A stretch of 64,000 nucleotides of DNA from Arthrobacter sp. ES3-54 (GCF_029504395.1 NZ_JAQFIF010000009.1:1-64000), one strand, 5' to 3'. Positions 8,132 to 17,914 are shown, counted from the first letter of the stretch. Notes: generated by a model not told the origin, from the sequence alone. Made by a program: numbers and translations.

Positions 8132-9925
8132 ATGATAAGCTCAAACCCCGTGGTGCAGCGATCAAACTCTCGTGTAAATTCCCGGTTTCCGGGCTCGTCC
8201 AAGACGACCAAACACATCTTCGTCACCGGTGGTGTAGCGTCCTCGCTCGGTAAGGGACTGACGGCTTCGAGCCTCGGCCACCTCCTGCGGGCACGCGGTC
8301 TGTCTGTAACAATGCAAAAGCTCGATCCTTATCTGAACGTGGATCCGGGCACGATGAACCCCTTCCAGCACGGCGAAGTCTTCGTCACTGACGACGGCGC
8401 CGAAACGGACCTGGACATCGGCCACTATGAGCGCTTCCTCGATGAAAACCTCGAAGGATCGGCCAACGTCACAACCGGCCAGGTCTACTCGACCGTCATC
8501 GCCAAGGAACGCCGCGGCGAATACCTCGGCGACACCGTCCAGGTCATCCCGCACATCACCGATGAGATCAAGCGGCGCATGCGGCTTCCCGCCGAGGGCA
8601 AGAACGCCCCGGACGTCATCATCACCGAAATCGGCGGCACGGTGGGCGACATCGAGTCCCAGCCGTTCCTGGAATCCGCCCGCCAGGTCCGCCAGGACAT
8701 TGGCCGCGGAAATGTGTTCTTCCTCCACGTATCCCTGGTGCCGTACATCGGCCCTTCGCAGGAGCTGAAGACCAAGCCGACGCAGCACTCCGTTGCCGCG
8801 CTGCGCTCCATCGGCATCCAGCCGGAGGCAATCGTGATCCGGTCGGACCGCGAAGTCCCGCAGCCGATGCGCGACAAGATCGGCCGCATGTGCGACGTCG
8901 ACATCGACGCCGTGATCGGCTGCCCGGACGCACCGAGCATCTACGACATCCCAAAGACCCTGCACTCCCAGGGCCTGGACTCGTACATCGTCCGCGCCCT
9001 GGACCTGCCGTTCAAGGATGTGGACTGGACCAGCTGGGACAAGCTGCTCGACGCCGTCCACAACCCGAAGCATGAAGTTGAGATCGCGCTCGTGGGCAAG
9101 TACATCGACCTGCCGGACGCCTACCTGTCCGTCACGGAAGCCCTTCGTGCCGGCGGCTTCGCCAATGACACCAAGGTCAAGATCCGCTGGGTCCCCTCGG
9201 ACGAATGCGAAACCCGCGAGGGCGCCGTGCAGTCCCTGGCCGGGGTCGACGCCATTTGCGTTCCGGGCGGCTTCGGCATCCGCGGCCTCGAAGGCAAGCT
9301 CGGCGCCCTGAAGTACGCCCGCGAAACCAAGCTCCCGGTCCTGGGCCTGTGCCTGGGCCTGCAGTGCATGGTGATCGAGTACGCCCGCAACGTGGTCGGC
9401 CTCGAGGGAGCGTCCTCGTCCGAGTTCGAGCCGGACTCCAAGTACCCCGTCATCGCCACGATGGAGGAGCAGTTGGACATCGTCGACGGCAAGGGCGACC
9501 TCGGCGGCACCATGCGCCTGGGCCTGTACGAAGCCAAGCTTGACGAAGGCTCCGTCGTCGCCGAAACCTACGGCACCACAAAGGTCAGCGAACGGCACCG
9601 CCACCGCTACGAAGTCAACAACAAGTACCGCGAACAGATTGCCGCCAAGGGCCTGTCGTTCTCTGGAACGTCGCCCGATGGCAAGCTGGTCGAGTTCGTG
9701 GAACTTCCCCGCGAAGTCCACCCGTACTACGTAGCCACGCAGGCGCACCCCGAGCTCAGCTCGCGGCCCACGCGCCCGCACCCGCTGTTCGCGGGCCTGA
9801 TCGAGGCTGCCCTGGGGCACCAGCGGGCCGGCGACGCCGCGCCCTCTGCAAGTAGCACGGCCAGTGCAAAGGCTGATGCCCCGGCTGCTGCGCCCAAGCC
9901 CTCGTCGGCTGCGGTGTCCAAGTAA
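8132..9925 (+). CDS. pyrG: CTP synthase
   Basis: 597 residues. It makes CTP from UTP, ATP and glutamine. The N-terminal synthetase domain begins [16 protein letters not shown] and contains [19 protein letters not shown]. The C-terminal class I glutamine amidotransferase has the nucleophile in [11 protein letters not shown] and the His/Glu pair in [10 protein letters not shown]. An unusual leader of about 25 residues ([18 protein letters not shown]) precedes the family core, and the C-terminus carries an Ala/Ser/Lys tail of about 35 residues. An ATG at 8132 and a TTG at 8129 are both possible; ATG was chosen with GGAAGG upstream. Confidence 0.95.
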   Translation: MISSNPVVQRSNSRVNSRFPGSSKTTKHIFVTGGVASSLGKGLTASSLGHLLRARGLSVTMQKLDPYLNVDPGTMNPFQHGEVFVTDDGAETDLDIGHYERFLDENLEGSANVTTGQVYSTVIAKERRGEYLGDTVQVIPHITDEIKRRMRLPAEGKNAPDVIITEIGGTVGDIESQPFLESARQVRQDIGRGNVFFLHVSLVPYIGPSQELKTKPTQHSVAALRSIGIQPEAIVIRSDREVPQPMRDKIGRMCDVDIDAVIGCPDAPSIYDIPKTLHSQGLDSYIVRALDLPFKDVDWTSWDKLLDAVHNPKHEVEIALVGKYIDLPDAYLSVTEALRAGGFANDTKVKIRWVPSDECETREGAVQSLAGVDAICVPGGFGIRGLEGKLGALKYARETKLPVLGLCLGLQCMVIEYARNVVGLEGASSSEFEPDSKYPVIATMEEQLDIVDGKGDLGGTMRLGLYEAKLDEGSVVAETYGTTKVSERHRHRYEVNNKYREQIAAKGLSFSGTSPDGKLVEFVELPREVHPYYVATQAHPELSSRPTRPHPLFAGLIEAALGHQRAGDAAPSASSTASAKADAPAAAPKPSSAAVSK

Positions 9926-9952
9926 TTTCCAACTGAATCAAAGGACGGCGCG

Positions 9953-10618
9953 ATGCCCGGTATGTCTGAGACCCCCAATGCTGCACGGCAGGTTTCGGAC
10001 GAGCCGAGCCCGCGCCGTCTTTTGTCTTCCCGGAAGGTTTACGAGGGTAGGATCTGGGACGTCGTTAGCGACAGTTTCCAGCTCAACGACGACGGCGACA
10101 CCCTGGTCCGGGACTACATTGACCATCCCGGCGCGGTGGCCATTCTCCCCATGAACGACGCCGGCGACGTGCTGCTGCTCCGGCAGTACCGGCATCCCGT
10201 CGGCATGGACCTCTGGGAGATCCCCGCCGGGCTGCTGGACGTCGAAGGGGAGGACTTCGTCATCGGCGCCGCCCGCGAACTGGCCGAGGAAGCGGACCTC
10301 GTGGCGGACCGCTGGAACGTGCTGGCGGACTTCTTCAACTCCCCGGGATCCTCCAGCGAAGCCATCCGCATCTACCTGGCCCGCGGTCTGAGCGAGGTGC
10401 CGGGACACGAGCGGCACGTGCGCACCGACGAAGAAGCAGAAATCGAACTGCACTGGACCCCGCTGGACGAGGCCGTGCAAGCAGTGCTTGACGGCCGCCT
10501 GCACAACCCGTCTGCCGTCGTCGGCGTGCTGGCCGCCGCCGCCGCCCGCGCCGACAACTTCGAAAGCCTCCGCCCGGCCGACGCGCCCTGGCCCGCCCAT
10601 CCCAGCCAGCGCCAATGA
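9953..10618 (+). CDS. NUDIX hydrolase, ADP-ribose pyrophosphatase type
   Basis: 221 residues. It probably splits ADP-ribose into AMP and ribose-5-phosphate. The Nudix box runs [10 protein letters not shown]...[10 protein letters not shown], with D where many members have [12 protein letters not shown] and EIPAGLLD are typical of the ADPRase branch. The start at 9953 has AAGGA 8 nt upstream; an ATG at 9962 is possible. An Rv1700-type gene lies here in M. tuberculosis. It overlaps xerD by ATGA. Confidence 0.92.
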   Translation: MPGMSETPNAARQVSDEPSPRRLLSSRKVYEGRIWDVVSDSFQLNDDGDTLVRDYIDHPGAVAILPMNDAGDVLLLRQYRHPVGMDLWEIPAGLLDVEGEDFVIGAARELAEEADLVADRWNVLADFFNSPGSSSEAIRIYLARGLSEVPGHERHVRTDEEAEIELHWTPLDEAVQAVLDGRLHNPSAVVGVLAAAAARADNFESLRPADAPWPAHPSQRQ

Positions 10619-11715
10619 CCGATGCGCTGACTGCTGAACCTGCGGCCCCTGCTCAACCTCCGGCCCCTGCTCAACCTCCGGCCCCTGCTCAACCTCCGGC
10701 CCCTGCTCAACCTCCGGCCCCGGCACCGGCGGCGGCAGCTCCCGAACGCCCGCCCACACGGCCGCTCACAGCCATAGACCGCGCAATAACTGACTACCTG
10801 CAGCACATGGGCGTGGAACGCGGGCTTGCGGCTAACACCCTCTCCGCCTACCGGCGGGACCTGGCCCGCTACGCCAGGCACCTCGCCCACACGGGCCGGG
10901 AACGTCCCGCCGAGATCACCCGGCACGAAGTCACCGGCTTCGTCCAGGCCCTCTCCGACGGGTCCGACGGCGGCTCCGCCCTGGGCATCCGCTCGGCGGC
11001 CCGAACGGTGGTGGCCGTGCGCGGACTCCACAAGTTCTGGGCCCTCGAAGGCGTCACGCCCACCGACCCCGCCAGCGACGTCCACCCGCCCATGCCCGGC
11101 AGACGGCTGCCCAAGGCCATCAGCGTGGACGAGGTCACCCGGATCCTCGAGGCGGCCGGCACGGACACAGCAACCGGCCTGCGCGACCGCGCGCTGCTCG
11201 AGTTCCTCTATTCCACCGGTGCCCGCATCAGCGAAGCAGTGGGCCTGGATGTCGACGATATCTCCCTGCACGCGCCCGAGCAGGCCGGCGAAGGCGACGG
11301 GCCGGCGATCGTCCGGCTGTTCGGCAAGGGCTCCAAGGAACGCCTCGTCCCGCTCGGCTCCTACGGGGCACGTGCCCTCGACGCCTACCTCGTCCGCGGC
11401 CGGCCCCTGCTGGCCGCCAAGGGCAAGGGCACCCCTGCCCTGTTCCTCAACGCCCGCGGCGGCAGGATCAGCCGACAAAGCGCCTGGACCATTTTGAAGG
11501 CGGCGGCGGACAAGGCCAACATCACCAAAGACGTTTCCCCGCACACCCTGCGGCACTCCTTCGCCACCCACCTGCTTGAGGGCGGTGCCGATGTCCGGGT
11601 GGTCCAGGAACTGCTGGGGCACGCCTCGGTAACCACCACGCAGGTCTACACCCAGGTGACGGCCGATACGCTGCGGGAGATCTACGCCGCGGCGCACCCG
11701 CGCGCCCTGGGCTAA
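10615..11715 (+). CDS. xerD: site-specific tyrosine recombinase XerD
   Basis: 366 residues. It resolves chromosome dimers at dif with XerC at the septum. It has an N-terminal SAM-like DNA-binding domain (about 60-145) and a catalytic domain with Arg in [12 protein letters not shown], Lys in [12 protein letters not shown]-x-x-R in [12 protein letters not shown], His in [11 protein letters not shown] and Tyr in VYTQVT. About 45 extra N-terminal residues are a Pro/Ala/Gln tract made by four 18-bp repeats, absent from typical XerD of about 300 residues. It is the last gene of the core block before the variable region. Confidence 0.95.
   Translation: MTDALTAEPAAPAQPPAPAQPPAPAQPPAPAQPPAPAPAAAAPERPPTRPLTAIDRAITDYLQHMGVERGLAANTLSAYRRDLARYARHLAHTGRERPAEITRHEVTGFVQALSDGSDGGSALGIRSAARTVVAVRGLHKFWALEGVTPTDPASDVHPPMPGRRLPKAISVDEVTRILEAAGTDTATGLRDRALLEFLYSTGARISEAVGLDVDDISLHAPEQAGEGDGPAIVRLFGKGSKERLVPLGSYGARALDAYLVRGRPLLAAKGKGTPALFLNARGGRISRQSAWTILKAAADKANITKDVSPHTLRHSFATHLLEGGADVRVVQELLGHASVTTTQVYTQVTADTLREIYAAAHPRALG
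10644..10715 (+). repeat. 4 x 18 bp in-frame tandem repeat in xerD
   Basis: Four exact copies of GGCCCCTGCTCAACCTCC encode a repeated Pro-Ala-Gln-Pro unit near the N-terminus. Confidence 0.95.
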
Positions 11716-11722
11716 GCCGTGG

Positions 11723-11866
11723 TCAGATCAGGACAGGTGAAAGCGGTCGTGAGGGTAGCGTCGAGCACGTCGAGGTCTCCTGGATGGATGGCGTAGGAAC
11801 CTCATTCATTCGGAGACCTCGACCCGTAACCCCCGCGCCGATCACGATCCTGTAGAAGTGATTCAT
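11723..11866 (-). pseudogene. cut-off gene start fused to unrelated sequence
   Basis: An ATG with an ideal ribosome binding site (AAGGAGG, 8 nt upstream) begins MNHFYRIVIGAGVTGRG, then runs into a low-quality tail (47 residues in total) that ends just after xerD. The join coincides with a 12-bp inverted repeat, 11769-11780 and 11812-11823. In another frame of the tail the residues VLDATLTTAFTCPDLT resemble, from memory, the start of ISL3-family transposases. I read it as a truncated gene abutting an insertion sequence remnant. Confidence 0.35.
11769..11823. repeat. 12-bp perfect inverted repeat, possible IS end remnant
   Basis: GTCGAGGTCTCC (11769-11780) and its exact complement GGAGACCTCGAC (11812-11823) are separated by 31 bp. 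The placement is at the break of the cut-off gene. Confidence 0.5.
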
Positions 11867-12059
11867 GGCTGACCCTCCTTCGCGGGCGCGCGTTTTAGAA
11901 CGTGCTCCCAGACGGTACCGCTCGAGCAGATACTGCGTCGCTCGCGACGCTCTATCTTGACCACATGTCGGGCGCCGGAGCCATAATCGAGCTGGGCACC
12001 AGAGCGGTGCCGCAGACAAGAGCCGACGGATGGCGCCGCCGGAGCTGAGGAGTCCTCGA

Positions 12060-12401
12060 ATGACGAAGTACCTGATCTCGTTCCCCGGTGAGGCCATGGT
12101 GTTCCCCGAGGAGGACTTCGAGGACGTGGTCGAAGCCTCGCATGCCGTCATCGACCAGGCCAAGGCGGCGGGCGTGTACATCTTCGGCGGCGGGATCGAT
12201 GAGGACGTAGACCCGGTGCTCGTGGCCGGTGACGGCACCGTCACCGAGGGCACGTACCCAGGCCACAAGGTGCCCAACGGCGGCTACACCGTTCTCGAGC
12301 TGCCCTCGCGGGAGGCGGCACTTGAGTGGGCCGCGAAGATCGCCGTCGCCTGCCGCTGCTCGCAAGAGGTCCGGCAGTTCGCGTACGACCCGGCCAGCTG
12401 A
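12060..12401 (+). CDS. YCII-related (DGPF-type) small protein
   Basis: 113 residues. It resembles the YCII/DGPF ferredoxin-like fold: it begins TKYLISFPGEAMVFPEEDFE and ends in a helix with the cysteine pair ACRC. Such proteins are small dimeric enzymes or sigma-factor companions of unclear function. The ATG at 12060 has GAGG about 10 nt upstream; a start at 12030 would add unlike residues. It lies alone among decayed genes, which suggests acquisition by transfer. Confidence 0.75.
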   Translation: MTKYLISFPGEAMVFPEEDFEDVVEASHAVIDQAKAAGVYIFGGGIDEDVDPVLVAGDGTVTEGTYPGHKVPNGGYTVLELPSREAALEWAAKIAVACRCSQEVRQFAYDPAS

Positions 12402-12437
12402 CGAGGGCGACGTCAGCCAGAGTCGGTCGTGCGGCGC

Positions 12438-12470
12438 GGGCCCATCATGAAACGGGGCCCATAATGAAAG
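12438..12470 (+). repeat. 16-bp imperfect direct repeat before truncated hydrolase
   Basis: GGGCCCATCATGAAAC is followed directly by GGGGCCCATAATGAAAG, so the start region of the next gene is duplicated. It may be slippage or an insertion scar. Confidence 0.5.
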
Positions 12471-12727
12471 GCGTGCAGCAGCGCGTAGCGCGGCGCGTGA
12501 CCTCGACCCACGGCACATCGCTGACCCACTCGTCGATCGGAGCCGGTCGGCCTCTGCTGTACGTCAGCGGGTGGCTCAGCCATCTCGAGCTGAGTTGGGA
12601 GCTGTCGGAGGAGCGCGCCTCCTACGAGCGTCTGGCCGGGCGATGTCGGCTCGTACGATACGACCGGGCTGGATGCGGGCTGTCACCCCACCCGGCCACC
12701 GACGTGCCGACGAGCCGTACACCCTAA
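12464..12727 (+). pseudogene. truncated alpha/beta hydrolase (N-terminal fragment)
   Basis: 87 residues. The fragment contains GAGRPLLYVSGWLSHLELSW and CRLVRYDRAGCGLS, the first strands of an alpha/beta hydrolase of the type often fused to cyclase or LuxR domains. It then breaks off (PATDVPTSRTP) long before the nucleophile elbow GxSxG. No continuation is visible downstream in another frame before the DUF222 gene. Confidence 0.7.
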
Positions 12728-12853
12728 CTGCGAAGAGCCGAGAAACACTCTCAGCGCGTAAGTGAGGACGGCGCTCTGAAGTCAGGGCCGGCGTCGCGCT
12801 GCACCGCCGCCGGTTTCGCCAAAATTGTCAGTGCCTCGTGATTTGCTTGGGGT

Positions 12854-14692
12854 ATGGAAAGCAGCGCGGCGTGGAGTGCGGAAAGCAGGGAGGCCGTGGA
12901 GGCTGTCGCCGCGTCCGTTGCTGCGCTTGCTGCTTTCGCGGGCGTTGGCGTGGACCGCTCCGATCCGTCCGGGGCTGATCTGTCCGGGGCCGATCCGTGG
13001 CGGGACGCGGATCCGCTGCGGCGCCTGGCGGACGGGTGCCTGGACGGGCTCGCCGAGGTCGCCCGGATCGAAGCCCGGACCGCGGCGCTGAAGGTGAGGC
13101 TGGCCGCCGACTACGCGCGGGCTGCCCTGGCCCTGACGCCACCGGCGGCATCGCCGCAGGACCGCACCGCCCAGGCCATGGCGCTGGTCGCCGAGGTCGC
13201 CTGTGTCCTGACCGTCAGCGAACGAACCGCCGGCGCCCTCCTGTCCGATTGCCGGGCACTGACCACGGCGCTGCCGCTGACCCTGGCCGCCCTGCAGGCC
13301 GGGACGATCTCCTGGCAGCACGCCCGGATCATCGCCGACGAAACCACCGGACTGGACCCGGCCGGAGCGGCCGGCCTGGAAGCCCACTTCCTGGACCCCG
13401 ACGCGCCCACCCCCGCCCGCGGCTGCCCGGCCGGGGACCTCGTGGCGTCCCGGTTCCGGGCCAAGGCCCGCGCCTGGCGCGAACGCCACCACCCGGTCAG
13501 CATCGAACGACGCCACAGCACAAGCGCCGAGGACCGGCGGGTCGACTACCTCCCGGACCGGGACGGCATGGCCTGGCTCTCCGCCTACCTCCCGGCCGAC
13601 AGCGCCGCAGGGATCTGGGAGCGGACCACCGCCGCCGCCCGCTCCCTCCAGGGCCCGGACGAGGCCCGGACCCTCAGCCAGCTCCGCGCCGACATCACCG
13701 CCACCTGGCTGCTCACCAGCCACAGCACCGGCACCGGGGCCACCGACCGAGCGGACGGCGGCACCGGCATCGGCGGAATGGCCAGTTGCGGAACGGCCCG
13801 CGGAACGGCCCGCGGAGCGGCCGGCGGCGGAATGGCCGACGGCCGCACCGGTCCGGGCGGGCATGTGGCCGGGGGTGTTCCGTCCCCGCGGGCGCAGGTC
13901 CTGATCACCGTCCCGGTCCTGTCCCTGCTGGGCGCCACCGACGAACCCGCCACCCTGGACGGCTACGGGCCGATCCCGCCGTCCATGGCCCGCCGCCTGA
14001 TCACCGACGGCGCCGGATCCTTCTACCGGGTCCTGACCGACCCCCGGGACGGCGCCCCGCTGGAAATCGGCCGGACCAGCTACCGTCTCACGACGGCCCA
14101 GCGGCACTGGCTCCGGCTCCGCGACGGCAGGTGCCCCTTCCCCGGCTGCGGCAACCACTCTTTGGACAACGAGGCAGACCACCTCCTGGCCTGGGCCGAC
14201 GGCGGCACCACCGGCATCTCCAACCTGGGCCAGCCCTGCCCCCGACACCACCGCCTCAAACACGGCTCCGCCTGGACACCCGCCGGGGCCAGCAAGGACA
14301 GCCCGCCGGGCTGGACCTCACCGTCCGGACGGCACTACCCCAGCGAACACCAGGACTGGGAACCACCAGACTGGCCGGACCACCTCGTGCCCACAGACAC
14401 AGACACAGACACAGACACAGACACAGGCCCGGACCACGGCCTGCCCGCGGACCACGGCCTGCCCGCGGACCCGGGACACCACCCGGACCCGGGACACCAC
14501 CCGGACCCGGCGCCGCCGCGGTACGCCGGCCAGGAACCCGGCCGGGATCCCGAGCCGGAACTGCCCCCGGACCCCTTCCCGGACTGGTACCAATTCACCG
14601 CCGCGCATCCAATGCCCGCCGCAGACACGGACGACCCGTACTGGCCGGCGTCCCTCGACGGCCCCTACCCGGAAAGCTTCCAGTTCCGATGA
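12854..14692 (+). CDS. DUF222 domain / HNH endonuclease (13E12 repeat family)
   Basis: 612 residues. The DUF222 helical domain spans about 40-300. An HNH-type zinc site near 427-465 (CPFPGC, then EADHLLAWADGG, then CPRHHRLKH) predicts a nuclease. Such genes are multicopy in actinobacteria and behave like selfish or mobile-element-linked genes; their biological role is unknown. Between the domains lies a Gly/Ala/Thr/Arg tract (about 295-340), and the C-terminal 130 residues are Pro/Asp/His/Thr repeats encoded by 6-bp and 18-bp repeats. A REP13E12 gene (Rv1702c) is also next to xerD in M. tuberculosis, from memory. Confidence 0.88.
   Translation: MESSAAWSAESREAVEAVAASVAALAAFAGVGVDRSDPSGADLSGADPWRDADPLRRLADGCLDGLAEVARIEARTAALKVRLAADYARAALALTPPAASPQDRTAQAMALVAEVACVLTVSERTAGALLSDCRALTTALPLTLAALQAGTISWQHARIIADETTGLDPAGAAGLEAHFLDPDAPTPARGCPAGDLVASRFRAKARAWRERHHPVSIERRHSTSAEDRRVDYLPDRDGMAWLSAYLPADSAAGIWERTTAAARSLQGPDEARTLSQLRADITATWLLTSHSTGTGATDRADGGTGIGGMASCGTARGTARGAAGGGMADGRTGPGGHVAGGVPSPRAQVLITVPVLSLLGATDEPATLDGYGPIPPSMARRLITDGAGSFYRVLTDPRDGAPLEIGRTSYRLTTAQRHWLRLRDGRCPFPGCGNHSLDNEADHLLAWADGGTTGISNLGQPCPRHHRLKHGSAWTPAGASKDSPPGWTSPSGRHYPSEHQDWEPPDWPDHLVPTDTDTDTDTDTGPDHGLPADHGLPADPGHHPDPGHHPDPAPPRYAGQEPGRDPEPELPPDPFPDWYQFTAAHPMPAADTDDPYWPASLDGPYPESFQFR
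14393..14426 (+). repeat. hexanucleotide repeat (ACAGAC)n in the DUF222 gene
   Basis: About 5.7 exact copies of ACAGAC encode an alternating Thr-Asp tract, a slippage-prone run in frame. It is followed by two 18-bp duplications to about 14515. Confidence 0.95.
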
Positions 14693-15115
14693 GTCTGATC
14701 GACTAGTAGCGGGCCGTTTCAGCGCGGGAGGCCGAAGCTGGGACCGAGAATGCGAAGCCGATGATCGACCCCGCTGTTCTCCGCGGTTTTGATGCCGGTG
14801 TTGATGCTCCATGCCCTACGTGGATTCCCGAGGAGGGGGCGCCACATTCGGTGAAGGCCGTGGATGTGCTCTTCGATAATGAAATCCTCGGGGAGCGGAT
14901 GGGCGTCCGCCTCCGCCAAATGGCCAAATGGCCGTGTGGCTACGTGCAGTTCGACGAGAGTAGCGGTGCGTCCGGGAGCGCGGTTCGCGGAGCGTAGTGG
15001 ACCTCACGACATCCTCCAGAAATCTCGTTCCTGCGAACTTTTTGCTGGCCCTTGTGGACGATGGCCTGGCAGCCGGACAGCATCGGTAGCCTGCGGCCGC
15101 TATAGGGTTGAGCAC
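14693..15115. other. 423-bp segment without a confident gene
   Basis: A minus-strand reading frame (14719-14919, TTG start, 66 residues, containing EEHIHGLHRMWRPLLGNPRR) has coding-like third-position GC and stays open upstream to about 15010 with no ATG. A plus-strand frame (14761-14997) is also open but less coding-like. I suspect a decayed gene on the minus strand. A -10-like TAGGGT lies at 15103-15108. Confidence 0.3.
15103..15108 (+). promoter_or_regulatory. candidate -10 box for leaderless mutT-like gene
   Basis: TAGGGT ends 7 nt before the ATG at 15116, and no ribosome binding site is visible, which fits a leaderless mRNA. Confidence 0.4.
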
Positions 15116-15604
15116 ATGAAGTTCACGCCAGTCACTCTCTGCTTCCCGCTCCGTGAGGCAGCGACCGGCACCGAGGTGCTGCTGGGCCTGAAAAGAACCG
15201 GTTTCGGCATCGGCAAGATCGTGGGCGTCGGCGGCCACGTGGAGCCGGGGGAGAGCGATGCCGAGGCCGTGGTCCGCGAGGTCTGGGAAGAGACCGGCAT
15301 CGTGGTGCTCCAAGAGGACTTGGCCCACGCCGGCGTCGTCGAGTTCATCTTTCCCGCCCGGCCCGAGTTGAACATGTCGTGCCGGCTCTTCACCACCCGG
15401 CGGTGGGAAGGCGAACCCGCCGAGAGCCCGGAAATCACGCCCGAGTGGTTCGACACCGCGTCGTTGCCGCTGGAACGGATGTGGCAGGATGCGGGGCACT
15501 GGCTGCCCCCGGCCTTGGCAGGCGAAACGATCGACGTCGTCGTGGTCCTCAACGAGGACAACGAGACCGTTGCGTCGGTCCGGTATCCCTCCACGCGGAG
15601 GTGA
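15116..15604 (+). CDS. NUDIX hydrolase, MutT/8-oxo-dGTPase type
   Basis: 162 residues. It has a canonical Nudix box, GGHVEPGESDAEAVVREVWEETGI in two overlapping parts (GGHVEPGES, then REVWEETGI), with all consensus Glu residues. The opening MKFTPVTLCFPLR and a KRTGFGIGKIVGVGGH stretch resemble the MTH1-like 8-oxo-dGTP diphosphatases that cleanse oxidised nucleotides. Substrate is inferred only from this similarity. It is a single gene with its own promoter; the start was chosen because upstream residues are unlike the family. Confidence 0.88.
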   Translation: MKFTPVTLCFPLREAATGTEVLLGLKRTGFGIGKIVGVGGHVEPGESDAEAVVREVWEETGIVVLQEDLAHAGVVEFIFPARPELNMSCRLFTTRRWEGEPAESPEITPEWFDTASLPLERMWQDAGHWLPPALAGETIDVVVVLNEDNETVASVRYPSTRR

Positions 15605-15761
15605 GCAGGCTTCCCCGCCGCAGAATTCCGCGACTCGAACCCTCATGCCGGGAATGCCGCGGCCTGGCCGGTAGCCTAGGGTTCGAACATTGCGCCGCGG
15701 CGATTCACGCACTTCCATCGCACACCAGCGAGCGGCACACGAGCCATTTTGGGGGCAAGGC

Positions 15762-16649
15762 ATGGACTCAAACAATCACGACCTTCCGGGCGGGGATCCT
15801 TGGGATGACGAGCCGTCCAATGACACCGGGGCACGCCGGCGCTGGCCGTGGGCGGCCGCCGTCGTTGCCCTCGCGGTGGCGGCCGTCGCCGGCGGCGTTG
15901 CCGTGGCCGGAAACATGGGGTCTGTTGACCGGGCTCCCGCGGCAGCCTCGACGGCCGCAGTGATGGCGCCGACAGCGTCCGCTGCCCTCACGGCGACGCC
16001 GTCGCCGATCGTTTCGACGTCGGCGCCCGTGTCGCCCTCGCCGCCGGCATCGGCCGCTCCGGCAACCCCGGCACCGTCCGCCGGGACCTGGCTGACCTTC
16101 ACCAGCGCCGATTCGAAGGTCAGTTTCGACTACCCGGCCTCGTGGCGTGTCTCCGATGTCTCCGGGGGTTCCGGTGGGGTTGATGTTGACGTTGCGAACG
16201 AGGCCGCTGTGGTGGTGGCGTCCCTGCACTTCGGCCCGTCCGGTGGGATCGGCGGCGCGTGCCAGGGCGCCGTTCCCTACACGGTGCTTGATTCGGCCGA
16301 AGTGGATCTTCCGCACCAGCCCGCCAAGGGCTCTGTCACGCCGAGGTTTGCCTTCCGGGCACTCCAGGAACCGGACCGCGTCACGGCGTCCTTCGGCCTA
16401 ACCGATACTCCGGCCGGGCAGAACGGCACCACCTGCATGTTCTACAACGTAGTCACCGGCCCGCCCGAGTCGCCGCTGTTCTCCTTCGCCGACGCTTTCC
16501 AGGTCCGGGCGGGGGGCTCGGAGGACGATCCCATGCACAAGGGAGCCAAGACGTTCCCCTCGTTGGACGCAGCCCGGGCCTATATGCAGACCCCGGAGTA
16601 CCTGAATGCGAAGCGCATGATTACCTCGTTGAAGATCACCGAGGGCTAG
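15762..16649 (+). CDS. membrane-anchored extracytoplasmic protein, unknown function
   Basis: 295 residues. A short charged cytoplasmic N-terminus (1-28, ending RRRW) leads into one membrane helix (about 29-50), then a Thr/Ala/Ser/Pro linker (about 55-115) and an external domain beginning WLTFTSADSKVSFDYP. That opening resembles the PsbP/LpqN-like folds of many secreted actinobacterial proteins. It has two Cys that could form a disulfide. The start follows a GGGGCAAGG site. It ends convergent with prpC at a shared terminator. Confidence 0.75.
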   Translation: MDSNNHDLPGGDPWDDEPSNDTGARRRWPWAAAVVALAVAAVAGGVAVAGNMGSVDRAPAAASTAAVMAPTASAALTATPSPIVSTSAPVSPSPPASAAPATPAPSAGTWLTFTSADSKVSFDYPASWRVSDVSGGSGGVDVDVANEAAVVVASLHFGPSGGIGGACQGAVPYTVLDSAEVDLPHQPAKGSVTPRFAFRALQEPDRVTASFGLTDTPAGQNGTTCMFYNVVTGPPESPLFSFADAFQVRAGGSEDDPMHKGAKTFPSLDAARAYMQTPEYLNAKRMITSLKITEG

Positions 16650-16671
16650 CAGGCTACGCCCAGGCAGCAAG

Positions 16672-16714
16672 AAGCGCGGGCCGGCCACCTTCCAAAGGTG
16701 GCCGGCCCGCGCTT
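16672..16714. terminator. bidirectional terminator between anchored protein and prpC
   Basis: A perfect 20-bp stem (16672-16691 with 16695-16714) with a 3-nt loop CCA separates convergent genes. The AA and TT flanks allow function on both strands. Confidence 0.92.
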
Positions 16715-16749
16715 TCTGCCCGCCGACGTGCGTTACGCAGGAGGACCTA

Positions 16750-17889
16750 CTACGCCAGGTGCCGTTCGTCGACGCCGTTGTACTCGCTCAACGGACGGAT
16801 CAGGGAGTTCGAATCTAGCTGCTCCATGATGTGCGCCGTCCAGCCGGTGATGCGGCTGGCGACGAACAGGGGAGTGAAGGTGGCGGTGTCGAAGCCCATG
16901 AGGTGGTAGGTGGGTCCGGTCGGATAATCGAGGTTCGGTTTGATCCCCTTCGCCTCGTCCATCGCCGTCTCGAGCCCGTTGTAAAGGCCCAGCAGCTCGG
17001 GCCGGCCGTAATGCGCGATCATCTTGTCCAACGCCGACTTCATGGTGGGGACGCGGGAGTCGCCGTGCTTGTAGACGCGGTGGCCGAAGCCCATGACCTT
17101 CTTCTTGTTGGCCAGGGCGTTTTCCATCCAGGCCTTGGCCCGGACGTGAGCGTCCTCCAGGGACTCCTCGGGCCTGATGCCGATCTCGTCAAAGGTGTGC
17201 ATGACGGCCTCGTTGGCACCGCCGTGCAGCGCGCCTTTGAGGGCGCCGATGGCGCCGGTCACGGCCGAGTGCAGGTCCGAGAGCGTGGAGGTGATCACCC
17301 GGGCCGTGAAGGTGGAGGCATTGAAGGAGTGCTCGGCGTACAAAATCATGGAGACGTTGAACGCGTCTACCACCTCGGGGACGGCCTCCTCGCCGAAGGT
17401 CATCCAGAGGAAGTTGGCGTCGTAACCCAGATCCTCGCGGGGCTCCACCACATCCTGGCCGTGGCGGCGGCGCTGGTCGTAGGCCACGACGGCCGGCATC
17501 GCGGCGAACAGGTCAACGGCCTTGGCCAGGTTGGCTTCGCGCGAGGAATCCTCCGCCAAGGGGTGGCGGGCCCCCATGACCGAGGTGGCAGTCCGGCAGA
17601 CATCCATGGGGTGCGCGGTGGTGGGCAGCGCGTCGATCACCTGTTTGACAACCGGATCCAGGGCGCGCCCGGCGCGTTCCCGGGCGGTGAACTCCGCCAG
17701 CTGCTCCGCGGTGGGCAGCTCGCCGTTCCAGAGTAGGTAAGCGACTTCCTCGAAGCTGCACCTGGCAGCCAGTTCCTGCACGGGGTAGCCGCGGTACAGC
17801 AGAGAGTTGGTGTCCGAGTTGACCTTGGAAACCGCGGTGTAGTCCACCACGACGCCGGCGAGGCCCTTTTTGATGTCCTGTTCAGCCAT
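16750..17889 (-). CDS. prpC: 2-methylcitrate synthase / citrate synthase
   Basis: 379 residues. It condenses propionyl-CoA with oxaloacetate to 2-methylcitrate and usually also accepts acetyl-CoA. Catalytic segments are GALKGALHGGANEAVM and GFGHRVYKHGDSR (citrate synthase histidines), with the third residue near the C-terminal RPLSEYNG. Length matches the short PrpC type, not the hexameric GltA of about 430. It is last of the prpD-prpB-prpC operon, 62 nt after prpB, and that gap has its own GTATAC site. A good AAGGAG-like site precedes the ATG. Confidence 0.94.
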   Translation of the reverse strand: MAEQDIKKGLAGVVVDYTAVSKVNSDTNSLLYRGYPVQELAARCSFEEVAYLLWNGELPTAEQLAEFTARERAGRALDPVVKQVIDALPTTAHPMDVCRTATSVMGARHPLAEDSSREANLAKAVDLFAAMPAVVAYDQRRRHGQDVVEPREDLGYDANFLWMTFGEEAVPEVVDAFNVSMILYAEHSFNASTFTARVITSTLSDLHSAVTGAIGALKGALHGGANEAVMHTFDEIGIRPEESLEDAHVRAKAWMENALANKKKVMGFGHRVYKHGDSRVPTMKSALDKMIAHYGRPELLGLYNGLETAMDEAKGIKPNLDYPTGPTYHLMGFDTATFTPLFVASRITGWTAHIMEQLDSNSLIRPLSEYNGVDERHLA

Positions 17890-17914
17890 GCTGAAACTCC
17901 TTTGTTCCTAACGC

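Noticed and set aside
12997..14706. 569-codon frame overlapping the DUF222 gene on the same strand
   Set aside because: Composition is Arg/Pro/Gly noise; the frame with DUF222 and HNH motifs is the real gene.
16831..17736. 301-codon frame opposite prpC
   Set aside because: Shadow of the citrate synthase gene; no ribosome site or recognisable protein feature.
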